Origin: Sipunculus nudus | Lineage: Eukaryota; Annelida; Sipuncula; Golfingiida; Sipunculidae | Direction of reading: 5' to 3' | DNA length: 64,000 bases | NCBI GenBank assembly: GCA_026874595.1 | Contig: CM049308.1 | Coordinates: 38,343,027-38,407,026, forward strand | Shown here: piece by piece, positions 36,400-48,239 of the stretch | Layout of the letters: each line of letters starts with the position of its first letter | Numbering within the stretch: position 1 is the stretch's first letter | Notes under the pieces: model-generated | Seen by the model: only the letters and a program-made list of their open reading frames with translations | Database searches by the model: none | Told to the model about the DNA's origin: nothing | Translations under genes and position numbers: made by a program

Positions 36400-38300
36400 A
36401 TCGTAACCGCTAGACCTGGAATCTTCTTACTTGACATCCAGGGAGATCCCTGAAAATTCACCTTGGAAACCTGAAATTAAGTCTCTGTTACCCATATTCT
36501 CCAAGCTATGGGTCTCTGAAGTACCCCCCCCCCCCAGAATAATAAAAAATTTGATACAAAAACTCAAGTATCTGAATAACTACTGTATTGATCACCATGA
36601 TTCTTTGCATGAATATTGATCATGGAGTGTTCCATCAGTTCCTGTAACCTGGTGGCGCCACCTGTATTTTTCCAATTTTTACGAATTTTTTTCCCTATTT
36701 TGGATACCTTCAAAGAAGCTGTCATCTGTTAACAGGGCACAAATTGTAACCCCTGAACCTGGGATCTTCTAACTTTACATCAGGGGAGGTCCATGAAAAG
36801 TCTCTGTGGAAACCTGAAATTAGGTCTCTGTTACCTATATTCTTTGAGCTATGGGTCTCTGAAGTACCCCCCAGAATAATAAAAAAATTGATACAAAAGC
36901 TCATTTATCTGAATAACTACTGCATTAATCACCATGATTCTTTGCATGAATATTCATCATGAAGTGTTCAATCAGTTCCTGTAATCTGGTGGCGCCACCT
37001 GCTTTTTTTCAAATTTTTACAAATTTTGTTCTCTGTTTTTGAGACCTTCAAAGTAACTGTCATCTGTTAACAGGGCACAAATCGTAACCTCTGGACCTTG
37101 GATCTTCTAACTTGACATCAAGGGAGGTCCATGAAAAGTCTGTGTGGAAACCTGAAATTTGGTCTCTGTTACCCATATGCTCCGAGCTATGGGGCTCCTA
37201 AGTACCTCTCAGAACATTTAAAAATTTGATACAAAAGCTGCACTATCTGGACAATTAATGCATTGATCACCATGATTTTTTGCGTGGATATTCATCATGG
37301 TGTGTTTCATTCGTCCCTGCAGGCTGGTGGCAGAACATGGATTTGTTGAATTTTTACACATTTTTTCTCTATTTTTGGGACCTTCAAAGATGCAGTGATA
37401 CGTTAACCAGGCACAAATCGTAACCATCGGACCTGGAATCTTCTAACTTGACATCCAGGGAGGTCCATAAATAATTTCCTTGGAAAACGGAAAGTAGCTC
37501 TCTGTTACCCATATCCTCTAAGCTATGGGGCTCAGAAGTACCCCCCAGAATAATTACAAATTTGATACGAAAGCTCCAGCATCTGAATGAATAATGTATT
37601 GATCACCATGACATCCTTTGAGTTCCATGAAAAATCTCTTTGGAAACCTGAAATCATCATGGAGTGTTTTATTTAGTCCAACAGCCTGCTCACACCACAT
37701 GGATTTTTTTTTAAATGTTTACGCATTTTTTTCTGAATTTTTTAGACCTTCAAAGAAGTCTCTTAACAGGGCACTAATTGTAACCAATGGACCTAAAATC
37801 TTCTAATTAAAAAAAAAATTGAGGCCCATGAAAAATCTCCATTGAAACCTGAAATTAGGTGTCTATTACCCATATCCTCCGAGAAATGGGGCTCAGAATT
37901 ACGACCCAGAATAATTAACAATTTGATACAAAAACTCCAGTATCTGAATTACTAATGCATTGATCACCATGATTTTTGCTTGCATATTGTGATCATTGAG
38001 GGTTTCATCAGTTCCTGCAGACCGGTGGCACCATCTTTATTTTTTTAATTGATACGCATTTTTTCGCTAGTTATGAGACCTTTAAACAAACAGTTGTCTG
38101 TCAACAGGGCACAAATCATAACCACTGGACCTAGAATCTTCTTACTTGACGAGCAGGGAGGTACACTAAAAAATCTCCTTGGGAACCTGAAATAAGGTCT
38201 CTGTTACCCAGATCCTTTAACTTATTGGGTTTGTAAATACCCCCCAGCATAATTAAGAATCTGATACAAAAGCTCGTGTCTGAATAACTACTGCCTTTTT
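36400..38300. repeat. Tandem array of ~337-bp units, Helentron 5' region
   Basis: GGTGGCGCCACC cores are at about 36651 and 36989, with diverged cores near 37325 and 38023. The period is the same as in the 1.3-3.7 kb array, and blocks such as GGTCTCTGTTACCCATAT are shared. It diverges more toward the right. Confidence 0.85.
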
Positions 38301-39308
38301 GAAGAAAACTCGAGCAGAGAAAACAGATACCACACTGAACAGCCGATGGAACACACAAGAATGCTGCTGATGTATGGCCCAGGCAAGGTTTGTTTGGAGA
38401 AGAATAATATTTTAAATGTGTTGAATTCTTATGAATATACTTGAAAAATCATTGGTTGAATTGGCCTGATGGACACTTATGCACAGGAACATTATATAAT
38501 AAAATTTCTTCTTAAGACTTTTATGCTGGCTTGTGTTTTAGCTTTCAGACAAATATCCTTTGTGCACTTAAATTATCACATAAAGCATAATCCGTATATA
38601 ATGTTCAGTTGCATGGCTTTAATCAATATATTATTCACACAATCTGTATATTTAAGATCTTCATCAGACAAAAGGTGTCATGTCAGTGGTCTACAAAATA
38701 TGCTATAATTCTATTAGAATGTAAAAAAATTATAAAATTAATGATGTAGGAATGTTCAAATATTAGTAGCTGTCTATCTGTAGGAGAATCAAATAGGATA
38801 TCAGTTGTCAATATAAGATAATTATATGGCAAGAATGTTTGTTTTTGTGAATCTCTGTCAGATTTTAGGCTCAATTAAATTCCACCATGACAACAGGAAA
38901 CAGTTCAATTATGCCTTTTTTTTAAAATATCTAATTAAAATGAGAATTTTCCTACCTTATGATGTTTATTAATTTTTCCCCCATGTTGGATTTTGGATGA
39001 TGTGTCAATCTCAAGTTTGTTTCCTTCAGTCAACAAAACTGAAGCTGAATATGTGTTACTGCAAGTATCAACCATTTCCTTGACTACATGTCTCCATGAT
39101 AACTGTTTGTTATTATGTTAATAAATCGTTTTATGTTTAGAAAGCAGCCAAAATTTTAAATTTTGTAATGGTATCCAGATATGTTATTGGCCTATTTTTA
39201 TGAAAGATAAAAAAATAATTAATTAAAACAGCATGACTTCCTATCATCGACATCCATGTTTCAGTCTGCACATGAAGGTTTAGTATCTTAATCGGACACA
39301 CGGTGGCG
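38300..39308 (+). other. Helentron interior left of the nested element: unrecognised
   Basis: AT-rich sequence without a recognisable coding domain, lying between the tandem array and the long-TIR element. Confidence 0.45.
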
Positions 39309-39815
39309 CTCGAGCTGCGCAAGGTTCTTTCTCAGCTGTTGGCCACACGGGTTCTAGTCTAGCTTTTTCACGCCTCAGCAATTGTGGAATAATGCCGTAC
39401 ATTCCTATTTTTTTATCATTGTAGCCTGGTTTTTTTTTTAGATTTTATTGAATCGTTGCGCCATATGGAGTTGCAATTATGAAAGAATTCCCTGTAATTT
39501 GTTATCAGACGTCGTAGTGCAGGTCGATATGTACAAAAACAGTGTCCCGTAGGATTTTTCTGCCGAAATTGATTTTTTTGCAGATTTGACATCATTAGGG
39601 TTTATAAAAACATAAAATGTTAGGGTCCAATTTTTTCGGGCTACCCATCCCCTTTTTTCCGGCAATTTCCAAGATGGCGGCCAACGAACCTATTCAGGGT
39701 CATATCTCAGGAAGGAATTGCCTGATAATGATGATCCTAGTATATAGATATGGGTTTCTGAGGACGCTGAGTCACATTTTGAGGGTACTGCATCGATTAG
39801 AGGGTAAGGTGAAGG
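39309..39815. repeat. Left long terminal inverted repeat of the CXC element
   Basis: It pairs with 45945-46345 in reverse complement. The best-matching core is 39545-39715, with the blocks GTAGGATTTT, GCAGATTTGACATCATT, TTAGGGTCCA, TGGCGGCCA and TCAGGGTCATATCTC. Identity falls off towards both edges. Confidence 0.75.
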
Positions 39816-40804
39816 TATGTGTATAGGAGGGTGGGGCATAACCATCCGGCTTATGTAAAAAAGTGCCAATGTAAAATGTAATAAACGGATGTATATATTT
39901 TGTTTGCTAATATTAAGTGTCGATAATGCAGTCTTACATCCACATTTTTTAAACATAATACCGCGATTTAATACAGATTTTGTTACAATCGTATTGCCAG
40001 CAAGATATTACAAAAACATGGTACAAATGATCCGCGTGGTGTAAACGTTCAAAGTAAACGTTTAAAAACTGAATAAAGAACTGGAAATAAAACCTTTGAC
40101 TTATTTATTCACTTCCCTCCTCTATTGTGCACTCCCCTCACAAAACAAATATAAACAATAAAATCATAGAATGCAAATATGCGCTGGAACCGGTTATTTT
40201 CTTCAGTTTGTTCCAAAACCAGCATGTGACAGGTATAGCAGTCAAAGTTCGAGGTTACAAAAATTGGACTGGCGAGTATTTTGAAAGGAAAGCATTGACA
40301 AGTAAGTGGACTAGTTTTCCTCCAGTACATTTTTGCAAACCACATATTCAATTTTATTTTTATGTTATTGTCTATTTGCAGGATGAACATTCGAGTCTGA
40401 AAGAGGTATTACCCTGTTCATTGTTATGTTTGAGTGTTCGTTTTATTGTTATAACAACTTGTATGTTCATTGCATGTTCAGTCTGATACATTACCTTCAA
40501 AATTTGATAAATGCCAAACATTCAAAGTTAACCTATTTAACAAATATTTCTTTATATGAACGTTTACAACTAGTACTGATGAGTCTGGTTATATCTGAAG
40601 CTTTGTTCAATTTTATCAGTTAATACTTATGACGTGTTGACCCTGGAATAAATTTTTTATTGTTTTCCATTTATATCTAAACGAAGAATGGGTTTAAATA
40701 GTTCGTTTCATGAAACATTGAGATCAGAAAGTATTTTTTATTTTTTTTCAGGTCTTTGAACAGCTTCCTAACACGAACTGACTCGGTAAGAGTGCAGCAT
40801 CACG

Positions 40805-41515
40805 ATGTCTGAGGACCTCTTGACTAGCTGTATTGTCTGTCTGACAGGCGAATCTTTGCAGAAGAAACTGGTTAAGAAACCTGGTGTCGACAAAATTACC
40901 GATTTGTTAGACTGTTGTAGAGAGCGTATATCTTTGGGCGAGAATAATCTTAAACCACCTGCAGATCGTCTGTCCAGTCTAGATGAATCTCAGCTGGAGA
41001 ATGTACGGTATCATAGCGAGTGCCGCAAGCCTATTGTGAACAAAGACCATTTAGAAAGAGTGAGAAAGAGGAAACGGGATAATCCAGAATCGTTTTCCCT
41101 GCCTACATTCCCAACAAAGAGAGGAGTTGGTCGTCCTGGAAAATTTGCAGAGGGGACCCGCCCAAAGAGATTTCAAACTGTTCCGAAAGAGAAGAAATGT
41201 ATATTTTCTCCCTGCAAGTTTTTTGTAACATCTGAAACAACCCCTCTCTATCGTATTTTGAGTGATTCTATGAGCAAAACTCTGCTTGATATCAAGTGCA
41301 AAACAAAGGATGACATCATAGAGTATGTGTTTCTGGTTTGGAACAGGCAGGCAATGCTGCTCCTCAAGAAAAGTATTTTCACAAAAATTGCTTACGGTAT
41401 GCTCAACGGACACTCGCGGACATTGTTGACAATGACAAGATTACGAAGGAAATTTGTGATGAGTTGTTGCTTCTATCTGTCAAAACGTCACTCTCCGTTA
41501 GTGGAGCTGTATTGA
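40805..41515 (+). pseudogene. CXC-element protein, N-terminal part
   Basis: The start ATG follows an in-frame-free stretch. The first 75 residues hold a CxxC (SCIVCLTG, Cys9 and Cys12) and an HxxC (YHSECRKP, His70 and Cys73), a plausible zinc site. The next 60 residues are Lys/Arg-rich (RVRKRKRDNPESF). After about 41330 the homologous reading moves to another frame (41338-41685), so the last 60 codons of this frame are spurious. I cannot assign a function from this part alone. Confidence 0.65.
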
Positions 41516-41685
41516 GTATGAATGAAAAAAATGATGAGTACATATCCATTCTGGAGGAGTACCACATAAAAGAGCATTATTCTGGTCACCATAAAAAGCA
41601 TCTGAAACAGTTAATTCAAGATAATTTTCCAAATGCTGAGTTTGTAAAATCAGTTCGTAAAAACGAAAGTGACAAAGTGATTTGA
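41338..41685 (+). pseudogene. CXC-element protein, second part (frameshifted)
   Basis: This continues the previous fragment in another frame. It contains EKYFHKNCLRYAQRTL, an HxxxC pair, and then a helical region. It ends at TGA (41683-41685) after NESDKVI. No catalytic motif is seen. Confidence 0.6.
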
Positions 41686-41871
41686 TCAAAATCTGTTAGT
41701 CATGCAGTAGACATGCTACAACACAGAGTACTTCAGTTATTGCCTTGGTTTGCTTGGCTCATTCACTCAGGGAAGAAATTATGAATCATCGACAATGGAA
41801 ATTCAGCGGTGATTTGAACAATTTCCAAAACCCTGCAATGTTGCAATTTTTTCTTCTTTCTCAACCAACTC

Positions 41872-42273
41872 TTGTTTGGACCTCACGTGAGACGAGTCAC
41901 CGGTAGACGTGATGTTGAAGTACAAAAAACGGTTGATGTTGCATGTCAATTCCCAATGCAAAACACACGGAGTGACAGACAGGTCAAGCATATACCTAAG
42001 AATGATGGAGGTTTTAGGAGTGACGGAATTGAAACACCACTATCAATCGGGCTGCCCCTCTCGATTCATTCCTGGTTGCGGGACAAAAGCCTCCTGACCA
42101 ATCTTACTACTGTGTATGTTGGCAGGGATAACCGTCACATACTCAGCGTCGAAAAACGTATAGAACACGCTGTACTACTGAGGATGCAGGAGACAGGAGG
42201 TTTCTGTCTCCCTGACTTTGTGAAGAAGGGTGTTAACGTCTGGTTTGCTCTCGACAACATCGATCTTCTTTAA
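41872..42273 (+). pseudogene. CXC-element protein, conserved middle part 1
   Basis: It includes ETPLSIGLPLSIHSWLRDKS, a stretch rich in helix, and then CLPDFVKKGVNVWFALDNID. From memory, invertebrate CXC-domain mobile-element proteins carry a similar VDNID motif followed by an FHGT motif. That pair is present here across a stop and a frameshift at about 42271-42312. Confidence 0.6.
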
Positions 42274-42312
42274 GATACTCCCTATGGACAGAATACATCC
42301 ATGGTACACTGA

Positions 42313-42783
42313 TTGTCCTTAATCAAAGGGAAGATAAGAACGCTGAACGCAGAACCATTAAATACTCCTCTTGTCATCCCAGACAAGCTTCCACCCGATT
42401 CTCTTAAAGTTGAGATCAACAATCTTGAAGAACCAGTTATACAGCTGAAACCAATCCATTTTGAGGAGTACAAGTTTGGACAACGAGACCATCTACTGCT
42501 CAAGCAGAAGTACTTTACCCACACCTGGGTGATCACAAACCTCTTGGCTAATAAAAACCTTCAACCTCACAGTGCTGTTATATCTGATACAACTGGAGAA
42601 TCATCACAATTTGGGGAATCTTTATTCTCCTTTCCTGGAGGTCCCATTGAGGACCAAGGGCAAAGTGAAGGACTCTCTCCACCCCCTTTATCAGCTTCTA
42701 CCTCAATGGAAGCGTCAAGCCTTGATGGTAAAAATGCTTTTGGTCCAATCCTTCAAGTGACCTGTGGAACTGGTAGAAAGTAA
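42313..42783 (+). pseudogene. CXC-element protein, middle part 2
   Basis: In frame with the next fragment at 42802 but ended by a stop at 42781-42783. It is Pro/Ser-rich at its end and has no motif I can name. The spacer to the next ORF is 18 bases, so the stop is probably a degenerative mutation. Confidence 0.55.
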
Positions 42784-42801
42784 AAGCTAGCAAAACATGA
42801 T

Positions 42802-43635
42802 GTGATGCCGACATGGGCGGCAACAAAGTCTCTCTTGTTATCCCAGCAAGGAAACATTGAGGTCAAACGGACAAACTCCGAAGTTATCGCACCCCTGATA
42901 AAGACCTCTCCCACTGATTACGCCATACTATACACCGTTTTGAGCCTCACACAAAACATATCAGCCACCATTGTCGGTCCCGAGAGACGCACACTAATCA
43001 CGCTTGATCTAGATCTGTATAATCGTGCAGTCCAGATTCAGGAGTCTGTTTGCAACCGGAACTGGGTCTTGAGAGCCGGTGTCTTGCATATTGTATTCGC
43101 CTCACTACATGCCCTAGGAAAAACTGTTGAAGGTAGCGGAGTTGACACTTGTGCCATTGAGAGTAGCATCTACTCTTCTCCAGCGTTCCGAGGAATTTAT
43201 GGTGGCAAAGCCTTCAAAAGGGGCGTGGAGTATCATATCATTAATGCCTTGGCTGTCTCGATGATGAAGTTTGACGCAATATTTGCTGAACCTCAGTCTC
43301 GACCTCATCGCTTACAATGTGTCGAGTTGAAACAGGCCCTTCACGAGCGTAAAATGGTTGGGATATTCGAGGATATTCAGTCGTATTATACAGTCCAAAT
43401 GCATCAGAAAGAGAAGCAGCACGAACCTGGGGAGCTGGCGCAGTTTCTTGATCAATACCTAGAGCAAATTGATAGCTTGTTACAACTGATCAGTGCATGC
43501 AGACAAGGAGATTGGGAGGGTTATCTCGCTGCTTTAGATAATCAAATTAAGTACTTCTTCGCACATGACCTCCTGAATTATGCAAGGTTGATGCCACTCC
43601 ACGTCGCCCAAATGAATGCACTAGAAAAAAAATGA
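42802..43635 (+). pseudogene. CXC-element protein, middle part 3
   Basis: A 277-codon helical segment, including ISATIVGPERRTLITLDLDL and a conserved block AFKRGVEYHIINALAVSMMK. LDLDLY and other acidic residues are present. I do not see a full DDE or HUH signature. It ends in a Lys-rich run, and homologous reading resumes at 43632 in another frame. Confidence 0.6.
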
Positions 43636-43877
43636 TCCAGCCACGTGGAAGCTTTAAAGTCTGGAGATTTTGTCGTGAACAAATCCGAAATCCCTTCACA
43701 AGCTTGTTTACTGACCAGGCATTAGAGCAAGAAATCAAGGGTTTGAAAAAACACGGAGGTATTGTTGGACTCACTCAGGATGCAGATGCTCTGGACAGGT
43801 TTGTTCACACCACACCTCACCTGGCTCGAATCGTTAGTCAGTTCTTGCTCAGTTTTCCTCATCCCTCTCAGAGCTAA
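43632..43877 (+). pseudogene. CXC-element protein, middle part 4
   Basis: A short continuation (FTSLFTDQALEQEIKGLKKH, GGIVGLTQDADALDRFV). The GLTQ...ALDRF motif followed by HTTPHLAR looks conserved-protein-like. It ends at a stop and the frame changes again. Confidence 0.6.
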
Positions 43878-43987
43878 AAAAATCACAGGAGCATTATCAA
43901 CTTTGTGGCAATATCTCCCTGCGTTCTACCAAGAATGCTCTTACACTTAGAAATTCCTTTGAACGCTGCTGTGAGGGGAATCCCTAC

Positions 43988-45151
43988 GTGACCAGAACAC
44001 CTCTGAAGAACATTGTTTCCTCTGCACTAATTCTCCAGAAAGCAAAAGAGGACATTCTGAATTATGCAAACTTGGGTCAAAAGCAATACATGGATTTTGT
44101 TGAAGATCGTCTTCTCAAAACATCGAAAATGTCCATCTGGGACAAGATGAAAAAACTGAAATTGAAGACATTCTCCAACTGGATGATTAAGACCCGAGTT
44201 TCAATTGGGGACAAGGTTATCAAATTAAGGGAAGAGCTCCAGCTGCTTGCACGGTTTCTGGTCATTCAGCATTCTCGACCTGAGCTTGTACCAAAGCTAG
44301 AAACCACAATCGGTGAGTTTGAGATGGCTGTGGTGCCACGCTCGATGTTTGCAGTTGATGGTTCCCTATTTCTCTGTACTGACAAAGCTCGCCTCGCGCA
44401 AGTTCTTGAAGAAACTGGTCAACCTGAAACTGAATCAGCCTCTACAAAACAAGTTCTCACTAATCGTGTACTGATACTTGATGTAATGGCAGTGTTGCAG
44501 AGCATGAAAAAATCACCGAGCATGACAAAAATATATCATCTCAAGGAAGCTTTCATCAAACGAATCAGCCGAATGTCAAATACATATGATGAAACGATAG
44601 TGCTGTTCGACCGCTATATTGAAAGTAGCCTGAAGGCAAAGACAAGAGCACAAAGAGCAACATCTGCTGCTAGCTACGAGGTGCATAATGAAATGAGCAT
44701 TAGAGCCATACCACTCAAAGATCTGTCATCGTCTAAAACGAAGAAGGGACTTTGTGAACGCCTGGCCCAAGCTCTACTGGAACATTTCGAGGGATCATTG
44801 AAGAAAGTTGTGGTCGCTTACAGCACGGTAGTCAATGTCAATAACTCTCATACCATTAATGAGGATTTCAAAGTTCACGGACACGAGGAGGCCGACACCC
44901 TGATACCTCATCATGTTATTGACGGCCTGCGTGACAACACATGCAGAGAAATCAATGCACGTTCCCCTGATACAGATGTGTTCATTCTCTTGATGGACCT
45001 CGCCTCTAACGGTCACCTTGGACCTCTCACTCAGCTGAAGTTTTGTACTGGCTCTGGTGCAAATTACAGAGAAATAGATGTACGCTCATGTGTGCAGGTT
45101 ATTGGTCGGCGCAAAGCCCAGGGGCTTTTAGGCCTACATATCAGGGGCTGA
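43988..45151 (+). pseudogene. CXC-element protein, PIN/FEN-like nuclease part
   Basis: A 387-codon frame. Acidic motifs are spaced as in PIN/FEN-like nucleases: RVLILDVMAVLQ (Asp165), IVLFDRYIESSLKAKTRAQR (Asp208), GHEEADTLIPHHVI (Glu300, Glu301, Asp303) and ARSPDTDVFILLMD (Asp328, Asp330). In FEN/XPG proteins comparable FDG...K...R, EAEA and DxD motifs bind the metals. This is a motif argument, not a profile hit. The frame ends at GLLGLHIRG where a frameshift disrupts the next conserved stretch. Confidence 0.6.
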
Positions 45152-45325
45152 TTGGGGTGGGAAGTTTGTTGAAATTTCGAAGACGATCCCATAATCGATT
45201 GTTTCCGAAACTTTGGCAAAGGAGCTCTGTCATCTTCACAGCTGGTGAATGGAGAACTCCCACCAGAAATAAAAGCACTGGAAACATTTGTCTGCAAAGC
45301 GTATTCACCCTGAGGACCAACAACA

Positions 45326-45724
45326 TTGCCTGCTCTCCGATGGGACCTCTTTCGATCAAAAAGCCTTGAGACTGAGATGCTCCCTCCGACTCGCACAACT
45401 CTGATGCCCCATGTTCTTCGCACTAACTTCATATGTATGCGGGACCAATCCTACGTTTCTCCAAATCCATGTCTTCCTCCTTTAGAGGAGCACGGATGGT
45501 TGCTTCACAAGGGAGTTTATATGCCATTGAAATGTCTAACTCCCCCTGCTCCTCGCGCAGTTCTTGAGCTCGTAAAATGTGGATGCCGAACAATATGCAA
45601 AGGAAATTGCCCCTGCACCAAGAACAAACTGCCCTGCACTCCTCTTTGCAAATGTTTCACCTCTGGCTGTAACAACTTTTCTGATCGACAAGACAATGAG
45701 GACGAGGATGACACAGAGCTTTAA
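45326..45724 (+). pseudogene. CXC-element protein, C-terminal CXC (Tesmin/TSO1-like) domain
   Basis: Residues 85-115 carry CGC...C...CPC......C...CKC....C followed by N, the cysteine pattern of Tesmin/TSO1 CXC DNA-binding domains. The tail is acidic (DNEDEDDTEL). The 45152-45325 stretch between this and the preceding frame has changed frame. In CXC proteins of known function this motif binds DNA, so it may contact the element ends. Confidence 0.75.
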
Positions 45725-45944
45725 GCCTATCCGCGTATAGCTATGCGAAAATCAAACGTGCGAAGTTTAATATAAAGGGATCTTACCTGTCTCAATTCAT
45801 GTATATTGTTTTCACATCATAGAACTCGCTTGTATTACATCTAGTATTCAATATTTGGTACATGTTTAGTATTCAAGCGTTTGTACAGTCCAGTTGCTTT
45901 GAAAAAGGTCTAAAACGTAGTTTGTGTTGAGTTTGTATTTCAGT

Positions 45945-46345
45945 TATGACCTTGACCTTGACCTTACGATCAAATTCTATGCCCCCAGTCTGTGTTAAAC
46001 CCGTATTTTCGTATTCAGTACCATCGAAAACCTACGGATAAACACAAAAATCATTAAAATCCGACAACTGGTTCCAGAGATATGACCCTGAGCCAGTTAG
46101 GTGGCGGTCATTTTGAAAAGACCCGGATAAAGGGTTCCTATGGCCCGTAAAAACGTGGACCCTAAAATTTTCTCTTACTTTAATCTCGAATGATGTCAAA
46201 TCTGCAAAAAAAAATAATTTCGGCACCAAAATCCTACGGAATTACACATGATTCCGCACTATCGGTGCCATGTAGGGGTATTTCCAGTGCGTTTTTAACA
46301 ACCGACGTCCGGGTTTTAGTCAAAGCGGAAACATTGCGTCAGCTC
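45945..46345. repeat. Right long terminal inverted repeat of the CXC element
   Basis: Reverse complement of the left repeat. In forward orientation the blocks are GAGATATGACCCTGA, TGGACCCTAA, AATGATGTCAAATCTGC and AAAATCCTACGG, in the expected inverted order. Confidence 0.75.
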
Positions 46346-46349
46346 TGTT

Positions 46350-47700
46350 GTGTTAGTCCATATTATTGCTATTGGGCGGTGCTACCAAAAAAAAAAAAAA
46401 AACCAAAGTTTATCGAGTCTGTTTGTGAATTGCACTGAGCTGCAGAGACTTTACTTGTGTATTGTTACAGTGAACTGTAACATAAACATTGTCACTTTGT
46501 GGCTGAGAAGCAGGCGTAAACAAGGTTGGTATATATTTCAATTATTTTCTCGGCGGGAAATTCCAATTTTTCACGAGGCCATATTCAAGCCATAATCAAG
46601 GCATATTTCAACAAATTAAACAGTCTAATGGATACAGCGGGAACCACTTCGACACTTGATTTTGTTCATTTGATTTTGAAGAAATTCTTTGATTGATTAA
46701 AATACAAGTGAAACAATGTTGGGTGATAATCTGGATTTACAAACAGCTTAACTTGGTAATTGGCTTTGTGGACTCATGTTGCCTGCAGTGATGCAGTGAT
46801 AGAATAATTGATTGAAGATTTTACTGAAATAAAGACACACATGCACTATAAAAGGAAAAGATATATTGGTAAACGTGCATTTAAGGTGACATACTGCAAA
46901 CTGCCATTGCTCTCTCTTAATTTTTCTTTTAAATTGAGTTTGATGTCTTATTTTTATGTCAGTCATATAGAAATTTGTGGATGTTGATTGAATCATTAAG
47001 TAAGCTCCATGCTGGAGCAAGAAATAAACAATCACTAGCATCGGTAGGGAAGTCATTTGGGGGGGGGGGGGGCAGGTCTCCTGTACTGCACTTTTACCAA
47101 TGTATTGTGAGGAATATGTTGGATTTTGATACAATTCAACAGAAATATTAATCACTAAAATATCTCGCCTAAGTTTGATTTCAGTAAAGTCCATGCATAT
47201 TTAATGAGGCCAGAGGTCACCACACTTTGGAGGCACTTTGGTGACTTCACAAATATCCTGTAGATTTTCATGAAACTCGTACATATTTACCAATACAGTT
47301 CCTCAACCCAATTAATCTCTCAGCAGATTTCATGCTTATTTAATGAGGTCAAAGGTTACCAGGCTGCTCTGAACAGGCCACTCGGAGGTGTCGCTGCAAT
47401 AACTTACAAAGAATAAGAAGGATATGGATCAAACTCATCAGGATTATTAATACATAAAATATCTCAATTTCTTCTATTTCCAGCAAAATCCGTGCGCATT
47501 TAATAAGGTCAGAGATCACCTCACTTTGGTGGCACAGTGGTGACTATGGATTTTCATGAAACTCGTCATACATATTTACCAATAGAGTTTCTCACCTGAT
47601 TTATATTCCCAACAAAATTCATGCATATTTAATGAGGTCAGAGGTTACCAGATACACGACTTTCATATTATGAATGCCCTTGTTATTTTATCTCTTACTT
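46350..47700 (+). repeat. Helentron interior with ~290-bp imperfect direct repeats
   Basis: Blocks CATATTTAATGAGG...GAGGT recur at about 47190, 47330, 47490 and 47620, with ATTTTCATGAAACTCGT at about 47263 and 47554. Together they suggest two units of about 290 bp. A poly-G tract is at 47059-47071. No coding exon is seen. Confidence 0.55.
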
Positions 47701-47769
47701 TTGTATTCAGTTGATAATAAATATTTTAAATACTGTAATCTTTTTCTTTAAGTTTTCAGGTACCTGCCA

Positions 47770-47985
47770 AGAAAAATCCAGAACAAATCCAGATCAAATA
47801 TTTCACGAACAAGAATACCAGATCAAAGAAAACCAGATCAAAGATAACCAGATTAAAAAACTAGATCAAAACCAGATAAAAAACGAGATCAAAACCAGAT
47901 TAAAAAAAAGAGATCAAAACCAGATAAAAAAAAAACGAGGTCAAAACCAGATAAAAAACGAGAAAATAAAACCAGTGCAAAAATA
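47770..47985 (+). repeat. AGATCAAAACCAGATAAAAA minisatellite
   Basis: Units of about 12-24 bp with CCAGATCAAA variants. The frame reads as a Lys/Gln/Asn-rich string, which I treat as repeat-derived rather than as a gene. Confidence 0.7.
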
Positions 47986-48239
47986 AACCTGACGATATTA
48001 AAAATATTATCATTTATTGAGTTTTGGGTTTGTCATTTATTTCCATTTTATGAGCTCTGTTGAATAGAGGCATCTTCGCCATATTCCTGTATCTTCATAG
48101 CTATACTCATTTTTTTCATTTTCATAACCAGGTCCATTAAATACTCTAGATCCTGTGCCTGACTTTCTCTCATCCAGTACAACTTTTTTTTGAAGATTTT
48201 ATCAGATTTTTTGTAAACTTGAAACTTATCTGCCCAGCT

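Larger units (their letters stand above)
39309..46345 (+). mobile_element. TIR transposon-like element encoding a CXC-domain / PIN-like nuclease protein
   Basis: Long imperfect inverted repeats bracket a large broken coding region on the + strand (40805-45724). The left repeat runs about 39309-39815 and the right about 45945-46345. Shared inverted blocks include CCGTAGGATTTT, TTTTTTGCAGATTTGACATCATT, CAGGGTCATATCTC and GAGCTG-CGCAA near the outer edge. It lies wholly inside the Helentron. Exact ends and target duplication cannot be fixed by eye because the repeats have diverged. I do not recognise a standard DDE transposase in it. Confidence 0.7.

Noticed and set aside
40127-40486. 119-codon open frame between the left inverted repeat and the CXC protein
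   Set aside because: No recognisable domain, an AT-rich context and a composition typical of chance; kept out for lack of evidence.
45064-45432. 122-codon minus-strand open frame
   Set aside because: Antisense to the broken CXC-element coding region; no coding signature of its own.
39309-46345. Assignment to the KDZ (Kyakuja/Dileera/Zisupton) transposons because of the Cys cluster
   Set aside because: I see no KDZ transposase core; the C-terminal Cys pattern fits Tesmin/TSO1 CXC instead. A profile search would decide.
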